Source of the DNA: Pipra filicauda
Lineage: Eukaryota; Chordata; Aves; Passeriformes; Pipridae
DNA length: 64,000 nt
Direction: 5' to 3'
Assembly (NCBI RefSeq): GCF_003945595.2
Contig: NW_024103696.1
Location: 620,001 to 684,000, forward strand
Shown here: positions 14,572 to 26,614 of the stretch, in pieces
Layout of the letters: every line of letters begins with the position of its first letter
Numbering within the stretch: position 1 is the stretch's first letter
Translations under genes and position numbers: made by a program
The notes under the pieces: model-generated
What the model saw: the letters and a program-made list of their open reading frames with translations, nothing else
Told to the model about the DNA's origin: nothing
The model's database searches: none

Positions 14572-14625
14572 CTTTTCGCCAGGCAGACCAGCAGCTCCAT
14601 CCTGTCCTTTCATGCCCATTTCACC
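14572..14625 (-). CDS. COL19A1: COL19A1 exon: further Gly-X-Y triplets, last exon in the window
   Basis: A 54-nt exon, exactly six Gly-X-Y triplets: GEM GMK GQD GAA GLP GEK. Acceptor ttttgtag and donor gaaaag|gtatgt are strong. Fifty-four nucleotides is the canonical collagen exon unit. Phase 0 at both ends joins it directly to the previous triplet exon. Which mammalian triplets it corresponds to is uncertain, because the charged segment is not distinctive. A small additional exon inside the 8.7-kb intron before it cannot be excluded, though no convincing Gly-rich frame with splice sites was seen there. Confidence 0.92.
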
Positions 14626-15961
14626 CTACAAAACAAATGGATCAGTTAGAAGTTCTACAGACCTCTGAGGTTAACACAACTACTCAGGTCATATCAGACT
14701 CAACAGAAAAGCATCTTCTACCTGCTTTTTTGCTTAGTAATGTAGTCACTGTGGAGGAGGATGCCTTACATGTAACACTAAAATCAGACAAAATAAATGT
14801 ATTTTAATACACCTGCAATGTCAATTCAGACCTTCATCTGACAAATACTTGTACATCCACATTTCCATAAAAGCAGGTCCACTGATTTTAAAGGAATTCA
14901 TTGCAACAGCATAGTGAAACAAAGAGGGTCCATTTTCAATAGGTAGACTGTGTTCTACACTGAGAAACCTCAACAAGTAATACAGGTTTGTCTAAAGTCG
15001 CATGCCCACAATATTTTTAAAAGACGCTATTTAAACTCAGTTCCTCTCTCCCTCCGTTTTACCCCTCAGAGAAACCTTACCCCAAACCATAAGCAATCCA
15101 TAAACATATTTTAGTTTTAAGAGACAAATGACCATCTGATCAGGAGAGTTATGGAAGATCCCAGCAGCTGCAAATGGGACCATAAGAATTAAAAATTACA
15201 TAAGAAAACATCAAACACAGAAATGTTGTTTTAAAATGTCAAGTATAAGGTTTATAAAATTTAAGATAAAAATTGTTTGGATGTTAAAGGAATACAATTA
15301 AAGCACTGAAATCATATAGTCTTAATTTAAAAACAAAACTATAACAGTAGGTGTGTCTACTTGTACCAAGAAGAGAACATTCTCTAGTAAACAAAATGCT
15401 GCAGCCTTTCCTGGAGTAATCCAATTTTTTATAAAGAAAACATCACTTGTTTGAATAGAAATAACTATCAAGTAGTTGTTTGAGAGAAAGGGTTGCACAA
15501 AGAAGCAGAAGAAACACATTTACACAAATAAATGGTTCCTAAAATAGGTTGCAAATCTAGGTTTGGAGCTCAAATCTAAAACTGTACACCCAAAAGTTGC
15601 TGCTGAGGAGTTAGTGCCCAAGATCTCTAAACTCATAAAGTGCATAACTTTTTAAATAGCAAGATCCTACTGGTAGTAGTTCCAAAGTTCACAAGAGAAA
15701 CATTAGAAACTGCACAACTCTACCACATTCCAGCAGTTCCATGTCTTCCCCAAGAACAAGCAGAATGGTTTCCTACCTGGATGACTGTTTCTGCATTTTG
15801 CATGAGACTGTCCCCACATAAAGTGCATAACCATTTCTTAAATTACAACCTAAGTCTCTCTATCAGGTTTAAAGAGATTTTAATTAATGCAGTTATGGTA
15901 CTATAACATCAGCTAGGTATCTCAGAACTCAGTATCAGAATACAAACACAGCTCTAAAGTT

Positions 15962-16018
15962 TAAAAAAAAAGACAAAAAAAGGAAAAAAAGAGAAACCCA
16001 TAACCCCCCCCCCCAAAA
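15962..16018. repeat. A-rich tract ending in an 11-base poly-C
   Basis: Runs of A with G/C interruptions, followed by eleven C at 16004-16014. Simple sequence about 130 bp left of a CR1 copy. Confidence 0.85.
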
Positions 16019-16150
16019 TCTGAAAGATTGTAGTAGCTTTATCTTTTCAGAGCAAACACAATAACTCTGTTCTGAAATGAAGTTAACCTTTCTGAAGTTA
16101 AGAAAGGAGCAGTAAGATTGTCAAGAAGTACATAAACCCAGTATTTTTTA

Positions 16151-16958
16151 TATCCCAGAATCATAAAGGTCAGAAAAGACCTCCAAGATCGAGTCCAACC
16201 TTTGACCGAACGCCATCATGTCAATTAAACCATAGCACCAAGTGCCAAGTCCATTTGTTTGTTGGACATTTCCAGGGACGGTGACTCCATGACTCCTCTG
16301 GGCAGCCCGTTCCAATGACTGACCATATTTTCAGTGAGGAAATTCTTCCTGAGCCCCACCTGGCTACAACTTCCTTTCGGGTGATTGTGTAGAGTGATAA
16401 GGTCACCCCTGAGCCTCCTTTTCTCCAACCCCAGTTCCCTCAGCCACTTCTTATAAGACTTGTGCTCCAGACTTTTCACCAGCTTTGTTGCCCTTCTCGG
16501 GAAATGCTCCAGAACCTCAATGTCCTTCTTGTAGTGAAGGACCCAAAACTGGACACAGTACTCAAGGTTAGGCCTCACCAGCATCAAGTACAGATCTCTG
16601 GTCCTGCTGGCCCCATTATTTTTGACGTCATTGGCCTTCTTGGCCACGTGGGCACACTGCTGTCTCATGCTCAGTGGCTGTCGACCAGCATTCCCAGGCC
16701 TTTTCCACCAGGCAACTTTCCAACCACTCTGTCCCAACCTGCAGTACTGCATGGGGTTGTTCTGGCTGAAGTGCAGGACCTGACCCTTGACCTTATTGAA
16801 CCTCATACAATTGGCCTCAATCCATGGATCCAGCTTGTCTAGATCTCTCTGCAGAGCCTTCCTACCTTCCAGCAGATCAACATTCCTGCCCAGCTTAGTG
16901 TCATCTGTGAACTTACTGAGCATGCACTCTATCCCCTCATCCAGATCATCAATAAAGA
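16151..16958 (-). mobile_element. CR1 LINE, 3' portion with decayed reverse-transcriptase C terminus
   Basis: About 0.8 kb of CR1 in minus orientation. The plus strand begins with the reverse complement of the CR1 3' end (agaatcataaagg, aaaagacctccaagatc, gtccaacc). On the minus strand a 232-codon frame retains typical CR1 RT C-terminal wording: KFTDDTKLG, RDLDKL, VRPNLEYCVQFW, HYKKDIEVLE, RRATKLVKSLEHKSY and RELGLEKRRLRGDLI. The frame is open but lacks the catalytic RT core, so the copy is 5'-truncated and dead. It is among the better preserved CR1 copies in the window. Confidence 0.93.
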
Positions 16959-18580
16959 CACAGACAGCTCTGTCTCAAAAGTAGACCAAAATCCTGTGTT
17001 TGTGAACATCAATCCACTGCCACTACAAGAAATAAAGAAGTAGGACTGGGCCCTGGTTAACTTATCTAATCACTCACAGAGTGACTCTCTTATCTATGCA
17101 TGCTCTGTTTCCTTATGCCACTTGCCAGTATTTTGATAGACCAGACCTTCATTACATTCAGCAGTGTATTTTTATACACTGTATAGTCTACAATTACATA
17201 GCCTGCTACACTCCAGGAAGCCTTTAGCCTTACTAGCCAATTAACCAAGGTATGTTTACTCTTCTGTTCCACTAACTGCAGATAGACTCCCCACCTTGAA
17301 GACAATTATTTTCCACTGCAAATTAGATCTGCAAGTTATGCTTCTGTCTTCTAGTTGTGATTTTATTAACCACAGGCTGAAACGTTATAGTTTTTCACGC
17401 ATCTATGAGTATAAAGGTCAGAACTATTGGTTGTATGACCCCTAACAGAATTCATGTAGGCAGCATGACAGACTAAAACCAAAAACAGAGCAAATGCATT
17501 TTTAACTTTTTTTTCTTAATGACATTTTGTTTTCCTTCTGCAAATCTCAAAGTCCTTCAGGAAAGTGAAGCATATGAAGTATATGATGCCAGAAGAACAA
17601 CTTCGTAAGGTGGTGAACACTAGTAGTACAATGAGGTACACTCAGTGTAACAACATTCAAAGGTAGAATCGTGAGTCTACTGTTAGGATTTACTAAGAGT
17701 ACCAGTGAAAATCTTTTTCAACTGAGTACAAAATATTTATTGAGTAAAATACTTAAACCACAGCACATTTTTTCATATTGTGATCTATTGCAAGCAATAG
17801 GATGGCTATTATCTTTTTGATGATGTTTGTTTTGGTAAACACATAAACAGACAGCATGGAAATTAAGCATGCTGAAATTAAAAAGAAAAAAAAATGCTTC
17901 TGTCTGTCAACTTTCCATAAAGCTAAGCCAATCTAAATTCTAAAAAAGAGTTTGCAGACAGCAAACATGCTTCTTTTCAAAGTCACCAATCAGCCTTCTA
18001 TCTGAAGTGGAAACAATTTTGCACATCTGAGATTGCCTGCAATATTACACTTTGAAAACCTAAAGCCCAATGTGATAGAAAGAATGACAAAGTGATAACT
18101 AGTTAACAAATTACAGTCCTTTCTCATATAAAACCAAAAATCACTCTTAAGAATATATTTTATTTAAACATGTTATTTTGTCTCATGTCTATTTACGATA
18201 TATTTACATTGTAATATGCTGTAGGATTAACTTGCCATAGTAATATTTAATCTAGAAAACACAGTCTACAAGGAATTTTGGAGGAGGAAAATGTTCTCAG
18301 CAGGATTCAGTACTAACCAGGTACAGATGACGATTTTAATAAGAAGATAAAAGCAAATGCACTTAGTAAAGAGAGTAACATTACCATGGCCTAGAGCACA
18401 CACCGCTAGAGCATTGCATTACGACATTGCTCTTGTCTACAACGGGGACCTATTAGTTCAGATAAAATGAGTAACATACATCAGTTATCAAAACACTTGA
18501 CCTTAATCAGGTTTGGTTTGATGAGATTTGATTAAGTAAATCAGCTTTCCCAGTTGTCACCACAGTTATGTGTGCCATAA

Positions 18581-19177
18581 TGTTGTGGTTTAACCTTGGC
18601 CAGCAACTCAGCCCCACGCAGCCACTCGCTCATTTCCACCCCTCGGTGCAATGGGGGAAAGAATCGGAAGAGTGAAAATGAGGAAATTTGTGGGTTGATA
18701 TAAAGACAGTTGAACAGGTAAAGTAAAAGCCGCACACACAAGCAAAGCAAAGCAAGAAAATCATTCACCATTTCCATGGGCAGGGAGGTGTTCGGCCATC
18801 TCTACGACAACAGGGCTCCATCATGCATAATGGTGACTTGAGAAGACAAATACCATCACTCCAAACATCCAACACTCCTTCTTTTCCCAGCTTTATATGC
18901 TGAGCATGACACCATATGGTTTGGGGTATCCCTTTGGTCACTTGGGGTCAGCTGTCCCAGTTGTATTCCCTCCCAGCTCCTTGTGCACCCTCAGCCTCCT
19001 CGCTGGTGGGTTGGGGTGAGGAGCAGAGAAGAACTTGATGCTGTGTAAGTACTGACCAGCAGTAATAAAAACATCCCTGTGTTATCAATCCTATTTCTAG
19101 CACAAACCCAAACACCGCCCCAAACTAGCTGCTATGAAGAAAATCAACTCTGCCCCAGTCAAAACCAGTACACAACA
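18581..19177 (-). mobile_element. Solo LTR of an avian endogenous retrovirus (ERVL-like)
   Basis: A 597-bp block starting TGTTGTGG and ending ACACAACA, so it has TG...CA ends with a perfect 7-bp terminal inverted repeat (TGTTGTG/CACAACA). The internal wording is that of a common avian LTR: a TATA-like catataaagc motif reads on the minus strand near 18900, which sets the orientation. No gag, pol or env frame occurs on either side, so it is a solo LTR left by LTR-LTR recombination. No clear target duplication was seen: cataa precedes it and taatc follows. It lies in the intron between exons 23352-23414 and 14572-14625, in the same orientation as COL19A1. Confidence 0.85.
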
Positions 19178-22100
19178 TAATCAGAAATGTCCAGGTAAAA
19201 AAAAGTGTAATATTATCAAGCAAGAATAAATAAATTCACATTCAGAGAATATGCCAAGAGAAAGAAAACTCATCCCAAAGGCAGCATCATGCCAGAGTTC
19301 CTTTGGTACTGTGGGAGCAGCAAGGAGTATAAAGACGAGGAAGTACCATCCCCATTACTCCCAGCAAGAGCCCCTAGATGTGTACTGACCTGTTAATGCA
19401 GGGGCTTAGCCTTGTCATGACCTGAGCTGGGTATTGCTGGTTAAACCCCTGTGCCAGGGCCAGTGGTTGCTGCCTCTCCTGCTCCACCTTCAGCTCTGGA
19501 GTGGCCCCACTGAGGAAGTATGACATTCCCCCTAATAGTCTGAGCACCTCAAAGAGGTGCCACCATTTCCACTCCTCCCTTCAGAATACTTAAACTGCAA
19601 TCCTCAGGACTCAGATGAATACTGGAATAGCATATATAACAACATGGAAACAAAGTATACATTTCAGAATTTTTTATAAGAAAAAATTAAGCTGCATTAA
19701 TAATGGTACTTTTCCTTATACTTTGATAACTTGGACTGTTAGATGGTAAAACATAAGTAGGACTATCCATAAATTCTTACTTTATAAGCATGAAGTATTT
19801 TCATCTGCTCACTCTAACAATTTTAGTCTACCAAGTACACTGGCAGCTCCTGACTTTGTCATCACTGACAGCCAGCCATATTTTGCCTCTTTTTTTTCTT
19901 TTTCATGCATTTTAGCTTTTAAGTCCCTATCAGGGACATCTGCAACAAAAACTGGACCAGAAAGGAACCATGCTCAACCTAATACAACAGATATGCAGAA
20001 TCAGGTGGATTGGGTTTTAAGAGGAAAGTCAGAGGAGCAGGAAAGGAGTTCTCTAGGAGTTCTTTTTGCTTATTGTTCTATTACAAATATTTTACTAGAG
20101 CAATAATACATATTGAGGACAAAACAGAACCTTCATATCTTTATCAAAATACATTTGCTAACAACTAATATATTTGTAAGACCCTGAGTAGCTATATACC
20201 ATGCTGAAGTAGTAGAAATTGCTTCTAAAACAGAAAACATGGTAAATTTCTCACTCACCCCAGCAGAAGAGGAAACTCAGTTCCACAGCTCAGATATCAA
20301 AATGTGTTAAATCATAGGAGACTTCCACCTGATTTGTGTCCACTTGCAACTTGTGAAATACACTGTGCTAAGAAGCAAGCTGCCATGAGAATAACAGGCT
20401 ATTATTCAAGGATAGCCTGAATTGTACTCTTGACTGCTGTTGCCTCTCAGCTTTCATCCCATGGGAAAAAGCTGTCAAGCAGTCCAAACTTGTGTTTCAA
20501 GGGCAGAGATCAGCAAAGTCGGTCCAGATGACTTTTTCAGTTTTAATTATTCAGAAATTAAAGAACAGGAGGTGGTCCTTTGCTGCAGAAGTTGATCTCC
20601 CAGCTAATAAAATCCTACAGAGCAAACTGACTACTTTACTCGTGAAGCACTGGAGATAATATTTTTGAGTGAAGAACTGTCCTCATGAAGCCATAATGTA
20701 AGGCCAGGTTCAGAGGCACTAATATGAGCCAAGAGTACAGGAAGAAAGTGGAAACAGGCTAATAATTATATTTTAAATGCCTGAAAAAGGATTATTGGGT
20801 ATCATACTTTGTACCTGGTGATAGTTTAGATATTCCTGAACAGTCTGACCTTAGGGAAAAGCTGTGTTAGACCGAAGGTTTGAATATAACCTAACACTAA
20901 CTTGTATATATAGAGACTTTCTTGCCAATCTCATAGCAACAAAAAAGACACATAAATTCATTCATGCAATTAATTACAGTGGATAAAAATTTGGAATGAG
21001 ATAAAGTAAAATAAAGGGATAGGGATTATTGTGCTGAAAAAGATAATATCAATAGATACAGAAATTTCCTAGAAAAGAAGGTAAAAAATTATATTTTCAC
21101 TGGGGTGCTGCCACTGCAAGGACATATAAATATATGTAAATATAAATTTACATATGTAGTTAGTTGGATGCCTATAGTAATATGATTTGGAAGCAAAAGA
21201 AAATAAAATAAGAAGCTGAACACAAGGAAAGGGGGAAACATAGGTTTAAGCACCACACACAACCTACAGAAATCCCGTTTTTTTGTGACTGGGAAAAGTC
21301 ACCAAGAAGCTACCTTTTTAATGTATAACATATTACAAAACATCCAACTAGAGTTCGTTAGTTTCCTTTGCATAATCTGAAAATAAATCATGTATCCTCC
21401 ATGTCTGGAATGTTCTGGAGTCTGCCTCTCCAGGTCTAATTATTGATGTAACATGGCCATCATTGAGAGTGAGTGTTACTGAAAACTGCAGAAATGCAGA
21501 GGGGAACAAAAATGGTACCAAAACCTCAGAGAATATTGGAGTCAGCTCCGTCATCGTTGGCACTACTCAACAAAGGATTTGTTTGCTCCCAGAGGTCAAC
21601 AGTGAGCCAATCTTATTGATCACAGCAGTAATCAGATCACAGTCCTCCATCCACACCCCACATCCTTCCCCTCAACACAGAACACCCCACTGCAAAGTTA
21701 GGAACTAACAAGTACTGGTTAATTATAAGGAAGGTTCAAATTAAGCAGCTTTCTACCTGTTTGCTGTACTATTCCAGACTTTAACCTGCTGGTTCATTCA
21801 ATTTTTTTGAAATTACATTGATAAATGTCAATATATCACCTTTAGGCCAAACTGCTGAATGCAGCAGGGTTCATTGACTCTTGGGTGGTTTTTGAATCCA
21901 CACAATGAGGATTTCTTTGTAAAATGAATGGGAGAACAGAACCAGAGGTGATCACAGGCACATACATGCTTTATTTAGAGGTACTATGCTTAGCATGATA
22001 AATACTAATTGGCTAATTGGCTGGGAGACTAAATGGTAAAGAAATCAGACTTGAGAAGTCTCCTTTCCCATCTTAGTAGCAATAATAGCCTAAATGCATC

Positions 22101-23351
22101 AGGTCAGGAACAGAAGAGCAGTTTTCCAAATAAATGCTAGGAAACTCCCTACGTTGGTAACATAGGCTAACACTAAAACTTGACAATTGTTCCATATACT
22201 CAGCAAGTGTATAGGATCAGTAAAAATTTGTGATTAATTCTGAACACTGACAGTCATCCTTCTAGGCTCACCTGGACTATAGAAACTAACATGACTTAAC
22301 TTTTTTTTCCACCTAAAGATACAGCTTGTATCAAAAGTGAAATATGCACCGGAGGGGAGCAATATACCACCAAGGAATTTACTTAATTATCTACATCGAC
22401 TGTGTAGATAAGCCCTCCCAGAACTGAACCCTCTTCAGCCAGGTACTGCAGTCCTAGGAACAGCGCTGCCTGTCTTAACAAACTGTTTCAGATCACATAT
22501 TTAACAGTGCGCTGTGAGGTAGGATGCTGGGTTAGGATGCTTCCATCCTAACCCGTGGATTCTAAGTATCTTCCTCTCACACTGCATTCCCTGAACTCAT
22601 TTCCTATCCCCCTGTCTTTCTGGGCAATTTGCAATAGTTTATTCAAGTTGCCCCCTCTATTAGCACAAGGAAGACACATTCCTAGACATGTCCTAATTCA
22701 GCATCCTCAAAAAAAATTTAGGGAATGGAGTGTGAAGGGAAAATATCTGATATGTTGACTTTTATTATTAGGAAATCCCCAACCTACACAACCAATAATG
22801 TCACGGTAAGCATTAGAGAAAAATTCAGAACAGGCCTAAAGGAAAGAGCACTGACTGGCCTCTCCTAGGGACTTGCCAATGTCAGGTCCCTCTCTCTTCA
22901 CAATTAACAAAGTTTCAGGTACGACTGTTGTCAAAGAATACAGTGACAGCATATTGGTGAACTCATACCCTCCTACTGATGACTGCAAGGATGAATCCAC
23001 CACACAGGATTCTGTCCATCAGCAGTGACATACACACATGAATGGAAAAATCCTTGTCAGACTACATACATGACTTCTTTTATTTTTTGATAAGGGGAAC
23101 AGGCAATATGGAATGCTAGCAGGGTTGAGTAGGCATGTGCTTCCCAGACCGGTAAACTGTGTTCCATAGAGTTGATGAGGTGACCCCAAAGTGAGACAGC
23201 TGTAAGTTGCCTGGCAGGAAGCCCACATGCAGAACCAAGCACTGTGCATAGCGAAATTCCTTTTAAGGATTAACATAATACATATAGTACTATTTAAGAA
23301 AGATAATCCAAAGACAAAGATTTGAAAGAAAGAATTCAACTGATATTTTAC

Positions 23352-23414
23352 CTTTTCTCCTTTTTCTCCTTTCTGGCCTGGCAAACCAGATACTCCTGGC
23401 AATCCTGCTTCTCC
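23352..23414 (-). CDS. COL19A1: COL19A1 exon: first Gly-X-Y triplets of the collagenous region
   Basis: A 63-nt exon, exactly seven Gly-X-Y triplets: GEA GLP GVS GLP GQK GEK GEK. The donor is gagaaaag|gtaaaa; the acceptor is aaaaataag behind a pyrimidine-rich run. It is phase 0, with a split between triplets as is usual for fibril-associated collagens. GEAGLPG directly after a PNK-ending linker is the start of the helix in collagen XIX. The GEKGEK end is typical of charged helix segments. A longer ORF over this site simply reads into the intron. Confidence 0.95.
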
Positions 23415-23877
23415 CTTATTTTTAAAGAAATAAAAAAGGCAATAAAGCAGATCTAAAATATATTTGGTTCAGTTTCCTGTCTTTGTCACAGAAGCCTAAC
23501 AAAAGCAAATGACTCAATAAATACAGTGCAACACCCAGGAGAAGGATTAAAAGAAAACAAACATTATGTAGAATATAACTTATTCTCAAATCAAAACATT
23601 TACACTAAATATAATGCCTAAATATAATTCTCATTTTTACCATGGTACTTTTTGGGTGTATATTCAAACAGTCAAACCATATAGACATCTCTAAGTTTAA
23701 ATTAACTAAATCTAAAATTTACTGCTTTTTAACTGGGAAATATAACGTAAGTACATTACAATCCTACAAACCCATAAGATTTTTTCATAACTTAAAAAAA
23801 AAAAAAGGCCACTATTCTTTATACCTAGCAGGATTAAACAGCATCATGCACCAAAAAGCAATAGGAAAACTTCATAC

Positions 23878-24003
23878 TTTGTTTGGAAAGCAGTGGCATC
23901 TCTCTCTAGATTCTTGCTGCATTCCTGGAAGCGTGTATATTTTGCTGGCATGAGCAGTTGCTGGTGACAACGTTGTAGGAAATAACCTTTCCTCACGTGG
24001 GCA
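23878..24003 (-). CDS. COL19A1: COL19A1 exon: variable Cys-rich linker before the triple helix
   Basis: A 126-nt, 42-codon exon with acceptor tctttttattttag and donor ccaaacaaa|gtatga; no start codon and no obvious domain. It encodes a peptide beginning CPREERLFP, containing TAHASK at residues 16-21 and ending ERCHCFPNK. Human collagen XIX, from memory, has a linker at this place that also begins CP, contains TAHASK at the same offset, ends CxCxPNK and has the same 42-residue length. The intervening residues differ almost completely. Both phases are 0. It was found only by anchoring the PNK end to the donor, because it is invisible as an ORF. Confidence 0.95.
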
Positions 24004-26533
24004 CTAAAATAAAAAGATTTTCTGGTTTTTGGTCCACTTTAGTTAATAGATAAATAGGATCAAAACAGTAGTTTTATTAAAACCTCCTGTTTTAATACTC
24101 CTATACACACCATATTATGAAAAGCCACAACAATTGCCAAATAGAGAAAAGAGCTGTAATAAAATGAATTCTAGATATTCTGATCCTTCTGTTCTGAAGT
24201 CAATGCCAGTTAAAACTGATAAGACTGTCCCAATTTCTTCCAAAAGAGCCCAGAGAGAGCAATAAAATGTCCCAAAATGAGAAGTAGTGAAACAGAAAAT
24301 GCCCACAGGGAAAAAAAAAAGACAGTACCTCTCAGTCTCATCTTGTCCTTCCCCCCACCCCAAAATGCAAAATGTAAGAGTGAGTGCAAAGGAAAATTCC
24401 ATAATTTTTTTTTAATGAAATACTTCAGGCATACATAGTTTGGAAAGAAACCATGAGAGCCCTGAAGCCAATATTCACCTGTCTTTAACTCCTGAGAGCT
24501 GAGCCAACCTCAAGATATACTACAGGACAAGCCAACAGAACCTGATAAATTTCAGAAGCTCTCATTAAGATGTAATGAGGTTTCCTTCAAGCCTTCTGTC
24601 AAAGAAATTCCCACAGGATTTACTACTTAGAAATTTGTATCTAAGTATAAATTCCTTCCCTTCCATTACTGAAAATGTAGCCCTTATAACTGGTAAGGAA
24701 GTCATGAAACAATAAATCAGAAATTGTAATGCTGGTTTCAATATGGAAGTCATTAACAAGTAGCCCACCATTTTTTACATCTTAAACATAAGACACAGAA
24801 ATGAAACTGATGGTGTTTTTAGCTATATAGCTGAATCAATGTTTAAGATGTTATTAAAAAAGCCTGTTGTTGAGCTTTTTGTGTTCATATGATTAGGGTT
24901 TGTTTTGCTCGTGCTTTTTTGCTACTGTTTCATAACTGATAAATAAATTGTATTTCCATGCACAAAGTGGAATCTACAGAAATTTCATTCATTTCACTTT
25001 TCCATGAGCTTATACATTCAAGAGAAAGCCTGCACTATTACCAGGAACATATTTAGAAATATATTTGAACAAAAAATTACTATTTAAAATTAACATTTCC
25101 CCCAGAAATTAGATCCAGTCCCTTCCTTGCTTCTGAGCACCCATCAGTGGTCAGTTCCCAGAGTGTTCTGCTCCTCTGTTCTTGAGCAGCTTTCTCTCTC
25201 CTTTCCAGGTATGCTTTTCTCCTATCTCTTTTTTTGAATGGAATCAATCAGTCCTTCTGTATCATCTGGGGGATTTTTGCTGACTACAGGCTCACTGGTG
25301 ATGGTACTCCCCGCTGTCTCAGATGAGCCTGATCTTACCAACTACTTACAATTAGTACAACCAACATTTTAACATTTTTCCTTTTTGAGTTTTTTTGTGT
25401 TTTTGTTTTCTTTTTCTTTTTCAAGTGGGCTAGATTGCAGGTGTAACTGTTTTGCTCAACGTCAAGCATTTCTATAATTTTAGTGTCTTCCAGTTTACAC
25501 TGATTTTGTCTATCAAAACGAGAGGGAAAAGTGAACCATTTAAACTAAATTAGTACTTTCCCTTAAACAACATATACATCTCAGCATGTGCGTTACAAAG
25601 AAGAAAGTATTTCTTAAAATTATCAAGGTTGGAAGAGAACTCTAAGACCATGAAGTCCAACCATCAATCTAGCACTATAACTTGCCAGTAACGAAACACC
25701 CATTCCATCTTAGTGTATTGAAATAAGGAAAATGCCCAATGCCTTCCTATTTTCCTCCTACTGTCATGCAGACTCCTCCATGGGCTTTGTTTATATCATC
25801 TGTGCAAAGGTCAAATGCACACAAGTACCCCCAAATACCAAGCTGTGGAAGGATTTAGGAGAATTTATTTCCAAAGGTGAGAACACAACAAATCTGCAAC
25901 AGGCTTAAGAAAGACACACACCCCATTCTTCTCAGGGCTTCTATCATCCTTACCCCCCCTCACCCCCTTCCTGCCTGCTGCAGGGCCTTCAGACACGTCT
26001 GCAAGAGCTTCTCTTATGCCCAGGAGTCAGCTCCTTCGGAATGCAGGAGGAGAAAACATCTAAAATTGTCTCTGGGAAACATGCCTTCTTCCAGACAGGA
26101 AAGCTTCCTTAAGCAAAAAACCATAATCTCCTTGCAGTAACATCTTCCAGAAGGGTCTTCTACACTTACATCCATAATGCTTCACAAGATGCAACCTTAC
26201 TGAAACGGCCTCTGTTGTTTGAAACCATCCTCAAGTCACCTCAGTGATTTGTTTCCTACTCTCTGAGGCTTTCTCAGTTACTAATTAGATATTAAATCAA
26301 CGTTAAGAAATGAATTTAAAAAGCACTAGCAGCCCCTAGTGCCTTTTACTGATGTCCCACTGTGCCATTTAGTTAGGCAGCAAGAAACTATGTACCATGG
26401 CTCTAGATATGGGATTCATTTTTAGAAGGTAATTTAACTAACACCTCTATTGAAAGTTATTTACAACATTTTAGCAAGAAACAACAAAGCAATTTCTTTT
26501 GTATTAACATTTTAATTTTAACAGACAACTTAC
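24004..26533 (-). other. COL19A1 intron (2.5 kb)
   Basis: AT-rich intron with one short CR1 fragment. A 37-codon open stretch on the minus strand near 25.2-25.3 kb has no splice donor in a usable place and is not counted as an exon. Confidence 0.8.
25618..25712 (-). mobile_element. Short CR1 3'-end fragment, minus strand
   Basis: Reads aaggttggaagagaactcta, ccatgaagtccaaccatcaa and acacccattcc, a degraded reversed CR1 3' end without the octamer tail. Confidence 0.75.
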
Positions 26534-26614
26534 CAAGTCTGCAGATATTTCACAACATGTATCTTCTGTTGCAAGTTTTGGATTACAATAAACTGCTATG
26601 TGGTGAAGTTCAAT
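26534..26614 (-). CDS. COL19A1: COL19A1 exon: C-terminal strand of the TSPN domain
   Basis: An 81-nt, 27-codon exon in phase 0, with acceptor ttcttaatag and donor gacttg|gtaagt. It encodes a peptide beginning IELHHIAVYCNPKL and ending EDTCCEISADL. The pattern ELHxxxxYC, then a CCEI pair, closes the TSPN fold and matches collagen XIX in both length and cysteine spacing as recalled. Codon phase is intact on both sides. Confidence 0.96.

Larger units (their letters stand above)
14626..23351 (-). other. COL19A1 intron between the two Gly-X-Y exons (8.7 kb)
   Basis: Holds the 0.8-kb CR1 and the solo LTR. The 19260-19590 stretch after the LTR is more GC-rich but matches nothing I recognise. No additional collagen exon was found, although a very short one could be missed by eye. 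Confidence 0.75.

Noticed and set aside
25200..25330. 37-codon open minus-strand stretch first considered as the missing COL19A1 linker exon
   Set aside because: No suitable donor and no similarity to the linker; the true linker exon with matching phase, length and TAHASK/PNK wording was found at 23878-24003.
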